Counted from the stretch's first letter, positions 37,376 to 45,862 are shown. The stretch: DNA of 64,000 nucleotides from JAJXXT01 sp963764465 (GCA_963764465.1 CAVXSO010000006.1:682001-746000); one strand, 5' to 3'. Made by a program: numbers and translations. The notes: generated by a model from the sequence alone, not told the origin.

Positions 37376-37783
37376 ATGGCCCATCTCCAGGGCGGCTGTC
37401 TCTGCGGCAAGGTGCGCTACAGCGCAGAGGCCGAACCGGTCTTTTCCGGCGTCTGCCACTGCACGGACTGCCAGAAATTCACCGGCTCCGCCTTCTCCAC
37501 GGTCGTCGGCATCCCGAAGGACGCGATCACGCTCACCGGCACGACGAAAACCTTCACCAAGAACGGTGACAGCGGCAAGCCGATCCACCGGCATTTCTGC
37601 CCCGAATGCGGCTCCGCCGTCATGGACGAGGCCGAAATGATGCCCGGCATCGTGATGATCAACACCGGCACGCTCGACGACCCCAGCCAGGTCAAGCCCG
37701 CGATGCAGATCTACTGCGACAGCGCCCAGCCCTGGGCCCAGCTCGGCGGCGACACCAAGAGCTTCCCCAAAATGCCCGGCTAG
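37376..37783 (+). CDS. GFA family protein (glutathione-dependent formaldehyde-activating type)
   Basis: A 135-residue zinc protein of the GFA family. The Cys ligands follow the family layout: C8 and C10 (GGCLCGKVRY), C27, C29 and C32 (CHCTDCQKF), and C75 and C78 (CPECGS). The name comes from Gfa of Paracoccus, originally proposed to condense formaldehyde with glutathione; many homologs are probably simple zinc proteins with other roles. GGGAGGAAC lies ahead of the ATG at 37376; upstream in-frame codons have no ribosome site. Monocistronic and divergent from the aldolase. Confidence 0.9.
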   Translation: MAHLQGGCLCGKVRYSAEAEPVFSGVCHCTDCQKFTGSAFSTVVGIPKDAITLTGTTKTFTKNGDSGKPIHRHFCPECGSAVMDEAEMMPGIVMINTGTLDDPSQVKPAMQIYCDSAQPWAQLGGDTKSFPKMPG

Positions 37784-37945
37784 CCCGGCTCCCTCGACTC
37801 CCGCCCGCCGGGCATCATCGCTCAGGAGGGCGCGAAATCGCCAAAGGCTTTCTTCACTTCTCGAACGTTCTCGTCGGGTGGTAAAAGGAGGTTACCCTGG
37901 CCGCCGAAATCGGTAGCGGCCAAGCCAGCCCCGGAAACTGCCCAA

Positions 37946-38926
37946 ATGGCCGACGACTACGCCTACCCGATTTCCCAGTGCGACGTGCCGGCAGACAGAC
38001 GAAGCGCCCTTCAGGCGTATCGGGACAAAAGGCGGCTGTGGTTGTCTTGGATCGACACAGACGAATATCATGCGATCTGGGATGTGATTTCGTCTATGGT
38101 GTGGAGGGATGCTGCGTTCAACGCTTTGCGTCACTTCGCCGTCAGCAACGAGAATAATGCCCTCAATAACCCTCTTCTTGGAGAAGCCTTGATCGACGGT
38201 CACGTGGCGATGCAGGTGCTGGCGATACGCCGACTTGTCGACAATGGAAACGATGTTATCTCGCTTCGGCGACTTTTGAAGGATTTGAGGCGCGACTTTG
38301 CGCTGTTCACGCGCGAAAACTGCGTGTGCTTTGATGGACTCCCATACGACTACGAAGCGGTTCAGCAACAGGAGATGATCGAGCGCATCGAAGCACGTGG
38401 CGGCCCCTACTGGGCTGAACGGTCCGGCCCCAATGCGCACGCGACCTCGCGCATGATGCACGAGCAATTCGACGAACTCGCCGGCATTGATCCGACAAAC
38501 CGATGCAGGGACGACCGACTTCCTATTTCCCTACTGACGACTATCGAAAAATGGCTTGATGAAAGCGATGCGGACGGTTTGGCAAAATGGAGCCATGCGT
38601 TCTTCGCCCACGCGGGCGGACCGAAACAACGAGAAAGGCTCGCTGGTCAATTGGTGACAGCGAACAAAATCACTGGGGCGATAACCGCGGCGGCGCGTGT
38701 CACCGAGGGCGTTTCTAGGTGGCTGCTCTTTGCAGGCGGCCGGACCAGCGCGCTGACGCCCGTTGCACAGTTCAATCCATTCGAAAAACTGGACGTGCAA
38801 ATCATGGAACCAAACGGCCTACAGGATGCGTGGAATCTCTGGCATCAGCTGAGCGCCGAGCGTAACCGCTATCTCGACGGGGTGGACCGGGAGTTGACCC
38901 GAAGTTCGGACGCACCGAAGCCGTGA
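37946..38926 (+). CDS. Unrecognised 326-residue protein in a low-GC island, weakly HEPN/AbiU2-like
   Basis: Gene composition is clearly different from its neighbours: about 50-55% GC and frequent AAT, GAA and TTG codons. I do not recognise a named family. The N-terminal third is helical (AYRDKRRLWLSWIDTDEYHAIWDVIS), and residues 82-117 (LIDGHVAMQVLAIRRLVDNGNDVISLRRLLKDLRR) recall the AbiU2 HEPN group, where a similar RL(v/t)D ... LSLRRLL pattern occurs. A canonical RxxxxH RNase motif is not seen; near the C-terminus there is AERNRYLDGVD, where a HEPN protein might have RN...H. If this is a HEPN remnant, its nuclease site is lost or changed. The stop overlaps the next start (GTGA). Confidence 0.6.
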   Translation: MADDYAYPISQCDVPADRRSALQAYRDKRRLWLSWIDTDEYHAIWDVISSMVWRDAAFNALRHFAVSNENNALNNPLLGEALIDGHVAMQVLAIRRLVDNGNDVISLRRLLKDLRRDFALFTRENCVCFDGLPYDYEAVQQQEMIERIEARGGPYWAERSGPNAHATSRMMHEQFDELAGIDPTNRCRDDRLPISLLTTIEKWLDESDADGLAKWSHAFFAHAGGPKQRERLAGQLVTANKITGAITAAARVTEGVSRWLLFAGGRTSALTPVAQFNPFEKLDVQIMEPNGLQDAWNLWHQLSAERNRYLDGVDRELTRSSDAPKP

Positions 38927-39330
38927 AAACCTGGCTCGATATCTCGAAGTCATTGTCGATCCCACCTTCGACGACTTCTACTGCAACCGTGCCTCGGTTC
39001 GTCATGCGTATCTTGCGTGCGTGGGGATCTTCCATGCCGTTGACCGCGCCGCCGAGGAAAACGGACAACGCCCGGCCGTGGTTCGTCAGGCTTGGTGCAA
39101 AGAGTTGCTCGAAATTCAAGTTGGTCGATGTTATCGCACATCAATTTAAGCACGTTCAGAGTTCGGACGAAAAGATCCCGGCGAGCCGTCCCGGCATACC
39201 GATTGGCTTTGCGCTCGGGTTTGACGAATCCGGCGGGGCAATGGACCTGCGCAACCTCTATTACGTGATACGGGATGCAGTACGGTTCGTTCACCGGAAG
39301 GCGGGCACGATTCACCCCAAGCTGCCGTAG
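38923..39330 (+). CDS. Small hypothetical protein whose open frame hides two compensating frameshifts
   Basis: The continuous frame from GTG 38923 encodes 135 residues, but its first half is unlike a protein (SKSLSIPPSTTSTATVPRF). In the other frame, 38931-39111 reads LARYLEVIVDPTFDDFYCN, then VRHAYLACVGIFHAVDRA and VVRQAWCKELLE, which looks strongly coding. The original frame is coding again from about 39113: FKLVDVIAHQFKHVQSSDEK, then SGGAMDLRNLYYVIRDAVRFVHRKAG. Adding one A at the AAAA of 38926-38929 and removing one A from 39112-39114 joins everything into one protein starting MKNLARYLEV. Function unknown. Partner of the preceding gene, GTGA overlap. Confidence 0.55.
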   Translation: MKTWLDISKSLSIPPSTTSTATVPRFVMRILRAWGSSMPLTAPPRKTDNARPWFVRLGAKSCSKFKLVDVIAHQFKHVQSSDEKIPASRPGIPIGFALGFDESGGAMDLRNLYYVIRDAVRFVHRKAGTIHPKLP

Positions 39331-39500
39331 TCAGCCACCTGATAAACCGGACCATCACTTGCTAATTGGGCCATTCATCCGTGGCGCTCGATTGTCCGCT
39401 TTCGGGAAGGCGCCCGTGGCGCCTGAATGACCCAGATGGGTCGAAACCAGATCCTCGATCCCCCCTTCCCCAACCCCGCCAAATCAGCAACCCTCCCCCC

Positions 39501-39989
39501 ATGGAGAACACCCTCGAACGCGCCCTGCTCGCCACGCGCTGGATGCTGCTGCCCCTCTTCGCCTCCCTCCTCCTCGGCGTGCTCGCGATCTACGCCATCG
39601 TCATCCGCGAGGTCGCGCGCATCGTCACCCTCGTCGTCGCCGGCTCGGAAATCGACATCCTCGTCTCCATCCTCAACATCCTGGACCTCGTCCTCATCGC
39701 CAACCTCCTGGTGATGATCGCCGTCGGCTCCTACGAAAGCATCATCTCCCGCTTTTCCGTGGCCCAGGGTCCGGACATGCCGGAATGGCTCGGCAAGCTC
39801 GACAGCAGCAACGTCAAGGTAAAGGTCGCCATCGCCCTCGTCCTCATCTCGGCCATCCACCTGCTGCAGCTCTACCTGCGCGGCGCCGCCACCGAGCGCC
39901 TCCTCGTCTTCGCCGCCGTCCACCTCGTCTTCGTCATCTCCGCCGTGATGATGGCCTGGGCAGACCGCCTCGGAAGGGCCACCCATTGA
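39501..39989 (+). CDS. YqhA/UPF0114 family membrane protein
   Basis: A 162-residue integral membrane protein with four predicted helices: LLATRWMLLPLFASLLLGVLAIYAI, an amphipathic segment, ILDLVLIANLLVMIAVGSYE, KVAIALVLISAIHLLQLYL and LLVFAAVHLVFVISAVMMAW. SYESIISRF and PDMPEWLGKLDSSNVKVKVA are the family signature. The function of the YqhA family is unknown. The ATG at 39501 directly follows a C-run with no good ribosome site; 45 further upstream codons are open but read through the island boundary and look non-coding. Stop overlaps the amidohydrolase start. Confidence 0.9.
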   Translation: MENTLERALLATRWMLLPLFASLLLGVLAIYAIVIREVARIVTLVVAGSEIDILVSILNILDLVLIANLLVMIAVGSYESIISRFSVAQGPDMPEWLGKLDSSNVKVKVAIALVLISAIHLLQLYLRGAATERLLVFAAVHLVFVISAVMMAWADRLGRATH

Positions 39990-41152
39990 CCGCCGATCTC
40001 CTCATCCGCAACGCCCGCCCCCTCGGGGGCAAGCCGCGCGACATCGCCATCGCCGCCGGCCGCATCACCGCCGCACCGCCGCCCCCCGGCACCAAGGTGC
40101 TCGACGCCGCCAACCGCATCGCCCTGCCCGGCCTCATCGAGGCCCACACCCACCTGGACAAGACGCTCTGGGGAATGGGCTGGTACCGAAACGAAGTCGG
40201 CCCCCGCCTCATCGACAAGATCGAGAACGAGCGCGCCGAACGCCAGCGCCTCGGCATAGACCCGCGCCGCCAGTCGGAGCGTCAGGCCCGCCTCACGTCG
40301 GGCCACGGCACCACCGCCATCCGCAGCCACGTGGACGTGGACACGGAGGTCGGCCTCGCCGGCATCGCCGGCGTGCTCGCCACCAGGGCCGCGCTCGCTG
40401 ACATGCTGGAGATCCAGCTCGTCGCCTTCCCCCAGTCCGGCATGCTCATCCGCCCCGGCACGGTGGAACTCATGGACCAGGCCCTCGCCATGGGCGCCGA
40501 CGCCGTCGGCGGCCTCGACCCGTGCGCCATCGACCGCGACCCCAAGGGCCATCTCGACACCGTCTTCGCCCTCGCCACGAAGCACGGAAAAGACGTGGAC
40601 ATCCACCTGCACGAGCCCGGCGAGATGGGCGCCTTCTCCATGGAGCTCATCGCCGAGCGCACCATGGCGCTCGGCATGCAGGGCCGCGTCATCGTCAGCC
40701 ACGCCTTCTGCCTCGGCATGCCGGACAATGCCGTCGTCGCCCCCCTCATCGACCTCATCGCCCGCGCCGGCATCGCCATCATGACGACCGCCCCCGCCTC
40801 GCGCCCCGTCCCGTCCGTGCAGCGCCTGCGCGCATCCGGCATCACCGTCTGCGCCGGCAACGACGGCATCCGCGACACCTGGGGGCCCTACGGCAACGGT
40901 GACATGCTCGAACGCGCGATGCTGTTGGGCCTGCGCAACAATTTCCGCCGCGACGACGAGCTCGACATCGCGCTCGAAACCATCACCACCGGCGCCGCCA
41001 CCGCGCTCCGGCTGGACGATTACGGTCTCGAACCAGGCTGCCACGCCGACCTCGTCCTCGTGGAGGCCGAAACCGTCGCCCACGCCATCGCCGCCCGCCC
41101 AGGCAACCGCACCGTCATCAGGCGCGGCAATATCGTCGCGCCGCCCGCCTGA
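39986..41152 (+). CDS. Amidohydrolase, cytosine-deaminase-like
   Basis: A 388-residue metal-dependent amidohydrolase. LIEAHTHLDKTLWG gives H54 and H56; HLHEPGEMGAFS and VSHAF supply further His ligands and a Glu, and GNDGIRDTWGPYGNGDML carries the catalytic Asp. HTHLDK with a following helix and the GNDGIRDTW block are typical of the cytosine deaminase subgroup. The start is TTG at 39986, inside the YqhA stop (TTGA), giving the usual beta-sandwich N-terminus ADLLIRNARPLGG. Likely substrates are N-heterocycles such as cytosine, isoguanine or triazine-type amides, but relatives are diverse. Confidence 0.88.
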   Translation: MTADLLIRNARPLGGKPRDIAIAAGRITAAPPPPGTKVLDAANRIALPGLIEAHTHLDKTLWGMGWYRNEVGPRLIDKIENERAERQRLGIDPRRQSERQARLTSGHGTTAIRSHVDVDTEVGLAGIAGVLATRAALADMLEIQLVAFPQSGMLIRPGTVELMDQALAMGADAVGGLDPCAIDRDPKGHLDTVFALATKHGKDVDIHLHEPGEMGAFSMELIAERTMALGMQGRVIVSHAFCLGMPDNAVVAPLIDLIARAGIAIMTTAPASRPVPSVQRLRASGITVCAGNDGIRDTWGPYGNGDMLERAMLLGLRNNFRRDDELDIALETITTGAATALRLDDYGLEPGCHADLVLVEAETVAHAIAARPGNRTVIRRGNIVAPPA

Positions 41153-41161
41153 GGCCGCCGC

Positions 41162-42526
41162 TCAGGCCCGCGCGCGCCGCAACAGCAGGAAGAACCGGGT
41201 GGACAAAAGCCCCGCCGCCACCGTCAGCCCCGCGATGATCCCGATCCACAACCCCGCGATCCCCACGCCAAACGAAAACGCCAGCGCGTAGGCCAGCGGC
41301 AGCCCCACGCACCAGTAGCTGAACCCGGTGATCGCCACCGGCACGCGCGCATCGCGCAACCCCCGCAGCGCCCCGATCGCCGTCACCTGCAACCCGTCCG
41401 AAAGCTGGAAGATCGCCGCCAGGTGCAGCAGCACCACCGCCGTCGCCAGCACCTCCGCATCCTGCGTGAAGAACCCCGCCAGCGTCCCCGGCACCGTCAG
41501 CATCAGGCAGGCCGCGATCGCCTGGCTCGTCAGCGCGAGGCCCATCCCCGCCAGCGCCGCCCGCCGCGCCCCCTCGCGGTCGCGCCCGCCCATCGCGTGC
41601 CCCACCCGCACCGTCGTCGCGATCCCGAGCCCGAGCGGCACCATGAAGCTCACGGAACCGAGGTTCAGCACCACCTGCTGCGCGCTTGCCGCCACCGCGC
41701 CGAACCGCGCCGCCAGCAGTCCCGTCGCACTGAACAGCCCCACCTCCAGCAGCACCGACCCCGCCATCGGAATGCCGAGGTGCAGCAACTCCCGCACCAC
41801 CGCCCCGCGCGGCCAGATCGCGCCGGCGAACACCGCGCCCGCATGCAGCCGCCGCCGCGCCAGGAACACGAACCCCAGCGCCACCGCGGTATCGATCCAC
41901 GTCACGATGGTCTCGGTCATCCCCGCGCCGCGCGCCCCGAGGGCGGGCACGCCCAGCCGCCCATACATCAGCACGAACGCGATCGGCGCCAGCAGCACCA
42001 GCCCCAGCACCCCGATCCCGAGCGTCGGCCGCGTCCACCCGCAGCCCTCCCACAGCCCGCGGCACGCCAGCAGCAACCCCAGCGCCGGCAGCGCGAACGA
42101 CGCCGCCCGCGCAACGCCCACCGCCCCCGCGCGCAACTCCCCCACCACGCCCACGCCCGCGATCAGCAGCGGGGAGAACGCCCATATCAGCGCCCCCACC
42201 ACGCACCCCGCCGCCAGCCCGATCCACGCGGAAGCCGCGAACACCGCCCCGATCTCGCCGGCATGCCCCGCCCCGCGCCGGTGCGCGACGGAGGGCGAGA
42301 CCGCCATCTGGATGCCGATCAGTGCCATCAGCCCGAGGTTCCACACCCCGGTGCCCACGCCCACCGCACCCAGCACGTCGGGCCCCAGGTGCCCGCCCAG
42401 CACCGCCAGCGCCGTGTTCTGCCCCACGATCGCCAGCTGCCCCAGCACGATCGGCGCCGCCAGCCGCAGCGTCGCCCCCAGCTCCGCCCTGGCAATGGAA
42501 GGCCGCGCGAGCGCGGCCCCGCTCAT
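41162..42526 (-). CDS. MATE family multidrug/toxin efflux transporter
   Basis: A 454-residue membrane protein of the MATE family with about 12 helices in two similar halves: ELGATLRLAAPIVLGQLAIVGQNTALAVLGGHLGPDVLGAV starts the first; LLHLGIPMAGSVLLEVGLFSATGLLAARFGAVAASAQQVVLNL starts the second. VAHRRGAGHAGEIGAVF and VGHAMGGRDREGARRAAL are the paired cytoplasmic blocks. It exports cationic or lipophilic compounds using an ion gradient. The start is uncertain: an ATG at 42526 is the last triplet of a perfect palindrome, while a GTG at 42586 would add 20 residues encoded by that palindrome. The amidohydrolase ends 10 bp away, convergently. Confidence 0.9.
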   Translation of the reverse strand: MSGAALARPSIARAELGATLRLAAPIVLGQLAIVGQNTALAVLGGHLGPDVLGAVGVGTGVWNLGLMALIGIQMAVSPSVAHRRGAGHAGEIGAVFAASAWIGLAAGCVVGALIWAFSPLLIAGVGVVGELRAGAVGVARAASFALPALGLLLACRGLWEGCGWTRPTLGIGVLGLVLLAPIAFVLMYGRLGVPALGARGAGMTETIVTWIDTAVALGFVFLARRRLHAGAVFAGAIWPRGAVVRELLHLGIPMAGSVLLEVGLFSATGLLAARFGAVAASAQQVVLNLGSVSFMVPLGLGIATTVRVGHAMGGRDREGARRAALAGMGLALTSQAIAACLMLTVPGTLAGFFTQDAEVLATAVVLLHLAAIFQLSDGLQVTAIGALRGLRDARVPVAITGFSYWCVGLPLAYALAFSFGVGIAGLWIGIIAGLTVAAGLLSTRFFLLLRRARA

Positions 42527-42559
42527 ATCGGCGAGCCGAATGCCCGGCTCGCCGATATG
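42524..42559. promoter_or_regulatory. Perfect 15-bp inverted repeat ending on the MATE start codon
   Basis: catatcggcgagccg (42524-42538), six bases, then cggctcgccgatatg (42545-42559). The arms are perfectly complementary. The MATE ATG on the minus strand (42526-42524) is the tip of one arm, so the hairpin would bury the start region in mRNA, or the site could be an operator for a dimeric repressor. Neither is shown by sequence alone. Confidence 0.7.
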
Positions 42560-42632
42560 ATTCTCCGTTTCGCGCGCAGCCGCCACGCCAACCCTGCGCG
42601 CCGAGACCGATACGCCATCCGGCTCATCGGTC

Positions 42633-43328
42633 TCAGTGGATCTCGCCGGACTTTTTCAGCGCCGCGGCCATCTTCTTCGCGTTGAAGCCCTTGGCCCTCG
42701 CCATGTCCAGGATCACCTTCTCCCGCCGCGACACCAGGTCGATCGCCGCCGGCAGCTTCTTCACGCAATCCGCGGGGATCACCACGGCGCCGTGATAATC
42801 GGCGTGGATCACGTCGTCGTGGTCCGCGTGCATGCCCAGCACGTTCACCTCGCACTTCATCTGCACCATGTGCACATGCGCATGGCTCGGCACCACGCAG
42901 CGCCCGACGATCTGGAACCCCGGCGCCCACATGTCGAGGTCGCGAAAACTGCCATCCGTCACGCACCCGATCGCGCCCAGCGCCTTGTGCACCGTGCTCT
43001 GCACCTCGCCCCAGAACGCCCCGAACCCCGGCTGGTCATCGAGGTCCTGGATCACCGCGATGGTCGGAAACTCCCCGGCCTCGACATAGGAATACCAGTC
43101 CTCGCGCGCCGGAATCGCCCCGCGCGGCTTCTCCTTCGATCGGATCAGCCCGGTCCGCGCCACGCCCACGATCGGCGGCAGCTTGCGGTCCACGCACACC
43201 ATCGGCGCCGTCGTGAACCCGATCGCGCGCCGCTCCGGCACCACGATCTCGAGCCCGTTGCAGATCGTGGGCGTGTCCCACTGCTTGAGCGCCTCGAGGT
43301 CCGCGCGCGTGAACAAAGGCTTCGCCAT
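42633..43328 (-). CDS. RraA-like family protein (HMG aldolase/dimethylmenaquinone methyltransferase-like)
   Basis: A 231-residue protein of the RraA/HMG-aldolase fold. GCVTDGSFRDLD provides D125, R129 and D130, the residues that bind a divalent metal and pyruvate-like product in HMG/CHA aldolases. GVVIPADCVKKLP-type text (AVVIPADCVKKLPAAIDLV) is the conserved C-terminal strand-helix. Although often annotated as a menaquinone methyltransferase or RraA, most members with this R/D pair are 4-hydroxy-4-methyl-2-oxoglutarate or oxaloacetate-type lyases. GGGAGGAAG precedes the ATG at 43328. It is transcribed away from the racemase-like gene. Confidence 0.87.
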   Translation of the reverse strand: MAKPLFTRADLEALKQWDTPTICNGLEIVVPERRAIGFTTAPMVCVDRKLPPIVGVARTGLIRSKEKPRGAIPAREDWYSYVEAGEFPTIAVIQDLDDQPGFGAFWGEVQSTVHKALGAIGCVTDGSFRDLDMWAPGFQIVGRCVVPSHAHVHMVQMKCEVNVLGMHADHDDVIHADYHGAVVIPADCVKKLPAAIDLVSRREKVILDMARAKGFNAKKMAAALKKSGEIH

Positions 43329-43399
43329 CGTCTTCCTCCCGTTCCGACTTCGCGCCACCATGCCGCCTCGGCGGCGTTTCGCCAACCGCAGGAGGACGC

Positions 43400-44170
43400 A
43401 TGACACCCGCTCCCAGGGCACGCGGCATCGCAAACGGCGGCATTGTCAGCAGCCGCATCGCAAGAGGCGGCAAGGCCATCTACGGCGCGCCCCTCGGCAT
43501 CCTGATGCTGGAGGCGCGTTTCCCCCGCATCCCGGGCGACATGGGCAACGCCACCACCTGGCCCTTCCCGGTGCTCTACCGCGTCGTCCGCGGCGCCTCG
43601 CCCGAACGCGTCGTGCTCAATGGCGCGCGCGGCCTGCTCGACGATTTCATCGCAGCCGCGAAGGATCTCGTCGCCCAGGGCGCCGAGGCGCTCACCACGA
43701 ATTGCGGCTTCCTCGCCATCTACCAGCGCGAACTCGCAAAAGCCGTGAACGTCCCCGTCGCCACCAGCTCGCTCATGCAGGTCCCCTGGGTGCAATCAAC
43801 GCTCCCGCCGGGCCAGCGCGTCGGCCTCCTCACCGTCAGCAAATCCACCCTCACATCAGCGCATCTCGAAGCCGCGAATGTCCCCCTCGACACTCCCATC
43901 GAGGGCACGGAATCCGGCCGCGAGTTCTTCCGCGTCCTGATCAAGGCCGAAACGCAGGACATGGACGTCGATGCCGCCGAGGCCGACATCCTGGACGCCG
44001 GCCGCCGCCTCGTCCGCGCGCATCACAACATCGGCGCCATCGTCCTCGAATGCACCAACATGCCCCCCTACGCCGCCGCGCTGCGCGAAGCCCTCAACCT
44101 CCCCGTCTACGACATCTACTCGATGATCACCTGGTTCCACGCGGGCCTCCGCCCCCGCGCCTTCACTTAG
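43400..44170 (+). CDS. Aspartate/glutamate/hydantoin racemase-like protein
   Basis: A 256-residue cofactor-independent racemase-like protein. The two catalytic Cys are C102 (LTTNCGFLA) and C217 (VLECTNMPPY), placed as in Asp/Glu racemases and arylmalonate decarboxylases, and GILMLEARFPRIPGDMGN is the substrate-phosphate or carboxylate-binding start. AGGAGG stands before the ATG at 43400. With a D-amino-acid dehydrogenase-like enzyme convergent downstream and an amidohydrolase nearby, a role in processing D/L amino-acid derivatives or hydantoins is plausible, but that is context inference. Confidence 0.88.
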   Translation: MTPAPRARGIANGGIVSSRIARGGKAIYGAPLGILMLEARFPRIPGDMGNATTWPFPVLYRVVRGASPERVVLNGARGLLDDFIAAAKDLVAQGAEALTTNCGFLAIYQRELAKAVNVPVATSSLMQVPWVQSTLPPGQRVGLLTVSKSTLTSAHLEAANVPLDTPIEGTESGREFFRVLIKAETQDMDVDAAEADILDAGRRLVRAHHNIGAIVLECTNMPPYAAALREALNLPVYDIYSMITWFHAGLRPRAFT

Positions 44171-44222
44171 GGGCGATTTCACCTGAGGCTCGCCCAAACC
44201 GTGCCCACACCCAAACCGTGCC

Positions 44223-45479
44223 CTATGCGAAACGAGCGGGCGAATAAGGCGCCGGGTCCACCACCGGTTTCTTCCCCGAAACGATATCCGCCACCAGCCG
44301 CCCCGTCAGCGCGCCGGAGGCGAGCCCGATATGCCCATGCCCGAACGCCAGCACCACATCGGTGCAATCCCGCGCCCGCCCGATGCACGGCAGGCTGTCC
44401 GGCATCGACGGCCGGTGCCCCATCCAGACCTTCACCCGCGACGCCGGCAGATCCCTTGGCAACCCCGGAAACGTGCGCAGCGCCACCTGCCGCAGCACCT
44501 CGGCGCGCTTCCAGTTCGGCGCCGCCCTGAGCCCCGCGATCTCCACCTGCCCCGCGATCCGCAGCGTCCCCGCGGTCAGTGTGGCCACCATCTTCCCGTC
44601 GCTCGGCATCACCGGAATCCGCGGCCCCGTCTCGGGGTCCAGGATCGCCGCGTGATACCCCCGCTCCGTCTCCAGCGGCACGTTGCACCCCACCGCCCGC
44701 GCCAGCACCCTGGAATGCGCTCCCGCCGCGATCACCGCCGCGTCGCACGCAATCGGCTCGCCATCGGTCTGCACGCCGCGCAGCCTCCGCCCGATCCGCG
44801 CGAATCCCGTCGCCTTCCCTCGCACCACACTGGCCCCGCGCTTCCTCGCCAGCGCCACCAGCGCCGCCACATACGCGCCCGGATCAAGGCAATGCGCCCC
44901 CTCCTCCACCAGCAAGCCGAACGCATATCGCCGGTCCAGCTCCGGCACGCGCTGGCGGAGCTCGTTCTCGTCGAGCTCCAGCCACGTCACGCCCTGCTCG
45001 GCGCGGATCTTCCAGCTCTCCGCCTCCGCCTCGTAGTCCGCCCGGCTCGGAAACACGTACATCAGCCCCGTCCGGCTCACGAGGTGCCCGACACCCGCCT
45101 CCTCCGCCAGCGCCTGGTGCCGCTGCGGGCAATCCGCCACCAGCGGCCGCATCGCGGAGGCCAGCCTGCGCACCCGCTTCCAATCCTTCCCCGCCGCGAT
45201 GAACCGCCGCAGCCACGGCAGCACCGCGGGCAGGTACGACCACCGGATCGTCAGCGGCCCCAGCGGGTCCATCAGCCACCCCGGCACTTTCCCGCCGATG
45301 CCCGGCGCCGTCACCGGCAGCACGGAACTCGGGCTGAACCACGCGCCGTTGCCATAGCTCGCCGCCTGCTCGCCCCCCGGCTCGCCCGGCTCGAGGATCG
45401 TCACCTCGTGTCCGTCCCGCAACAACTCCACGGCCGTCACGGCGCCCACGATCCCGGCCCCAATCACAACGACGTGCAT
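44223..45479 (-). CDS. FAD-dependent D-amino-acid dehydrogenase-like oxidoreductase (DadA type)
   Basis: A 418-residue DAO-fold flavoenzyme. The Rossmann start VVVIGAGIVGAVTAVELLRDGHEVTILE binds FAD, and the C-terminal GHGHIGLASGALTGRLVADIV is the second FAD-contact block of the DadA group. A mid-region WFSPSSVLPVTAPGI follows the substrate loop. DadA-type enzymes convert D-amino acids to keto acids with electron transfer to the respiratory chain; some relatives act on glycine or proline derivatives. The ATG at 45479 follows GAGGGAAG. It is convergent with the racemase-like gene, 52 bp apart. Confidence 0.88.
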   Translation of the reverse strand: MHVVVIGAGIVGAVTAVELLRDGHEVTILEPGEPGGEQAASYGNGAWFSPSSVLPVTAPGIGGKVPGWLMDPLGPLTIRWSYLPAVLPWLRRFIAAGKDWKRVRRLASAMRPLVADCPQRHQALAEEAGVGHLVSRTGLMYVFPSRADYEAEAESWKIRAEQGVTWLELDENELRQRVPELDRRYAFGLLVEEGAHCLDPGAYVAALVALARKRGASVVRGKATGFARIGRRLRGVQTDGEPIACDAAVIAAGAHSRVLARAVGCNVPLETERGYHAAILDPETGPRIPVMPSDGKMVATLTAGTLRIAGQVEIAGLRAAPNWKRAEVLRQVALRTFPGLPRDLPASRVKVWMGHRPSMPDSLPCIGRARDCTDVVLAFGHGHIGLASGALTGRLVADIVSGKKPVVDPAPYSPARFA

Positions 45480-45535
45480 CTTCCCTCGCGCGCTCCGAGG
45501 CGCCACGATACGCCTTCAGCCACGGGAGGAAACCC

Positions 45536-45862
45536 ATGATCATCGAGATGCGCGTCTATCGCTGCGTTCCCGGCCGCCTGCCGGACCTGCTCGCCCGCTT
45601 CCGCGACCACACGCTGCGCATCTGGGACAGGCACAACATCAGGCAGGCCGGCTTCTTCACCACCCTCATCGGCGAAAGCAACCAGGAGCTCACCTACTTC
45701 CTCGCCTGGGAGAGCCTCGCCGACAAGGAAAAGAAATGGGCCGCCTTCCAGACCGATCCCGAATGGATCGCCACCCGCGCGAAGACCGAGGCCAACGGCC
45801 AGATCGTCGCCAACATCGTCTCCCAGCTCCTCGTCCCCACCGACTTCTCGTCCGTGAAGTGA
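45536..45862 (+). CDS. NIPSNAP family protein
   Basis: A 108-residue ferredoxin-like protein of the NIPSNAP family. IIEMRVYRCVPGRLPDLLARFRDHTLRIWDRHNIRQAGFFTT, then ELTYFLAWESLADKEKKWAAFQTDPEWIATR, is the defining pattern (an ExRxY start and a WxSxxxKxxxWxxFxxDPxW block). The cellular role of bacterial members is unclear; they often sit beside catabolic enzymes. Strong GGGAGGAAACCC before the ATG. One base separates its stop from the next gene, so the two are co-translated. Confidence 0.9.
   Translation: MIIEMRVYRCVPGRLPDLLARFRDHTLRIWDRHNIRQAGFFTTLIGESNQELTYFLAWESLADKEKKWAAFQTDPEWIATRAKTEANGQIVANIVSQLLVPTDFSSVK

Noticed and set aside
37773..37814. Inverted repeat at the end of the GFA gene (tgcccggc / gccgggca)
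   Set aside because: The loop is 26 bases and contains the stop codon, with no T tract; too weak to call a terminator.
38802..39119. 105-residue minus-strand open frame in the low-GC island
   Set aside because: It is opposite the end of one gene and the repaired second gene and has no ribosome site or domain features.
42527..42586. GTG start for the MATE gene, adding 20 residues
   Set aside because: The added residues are just the translated palindrome. The ATG gives the normal family length, though this is not certain.
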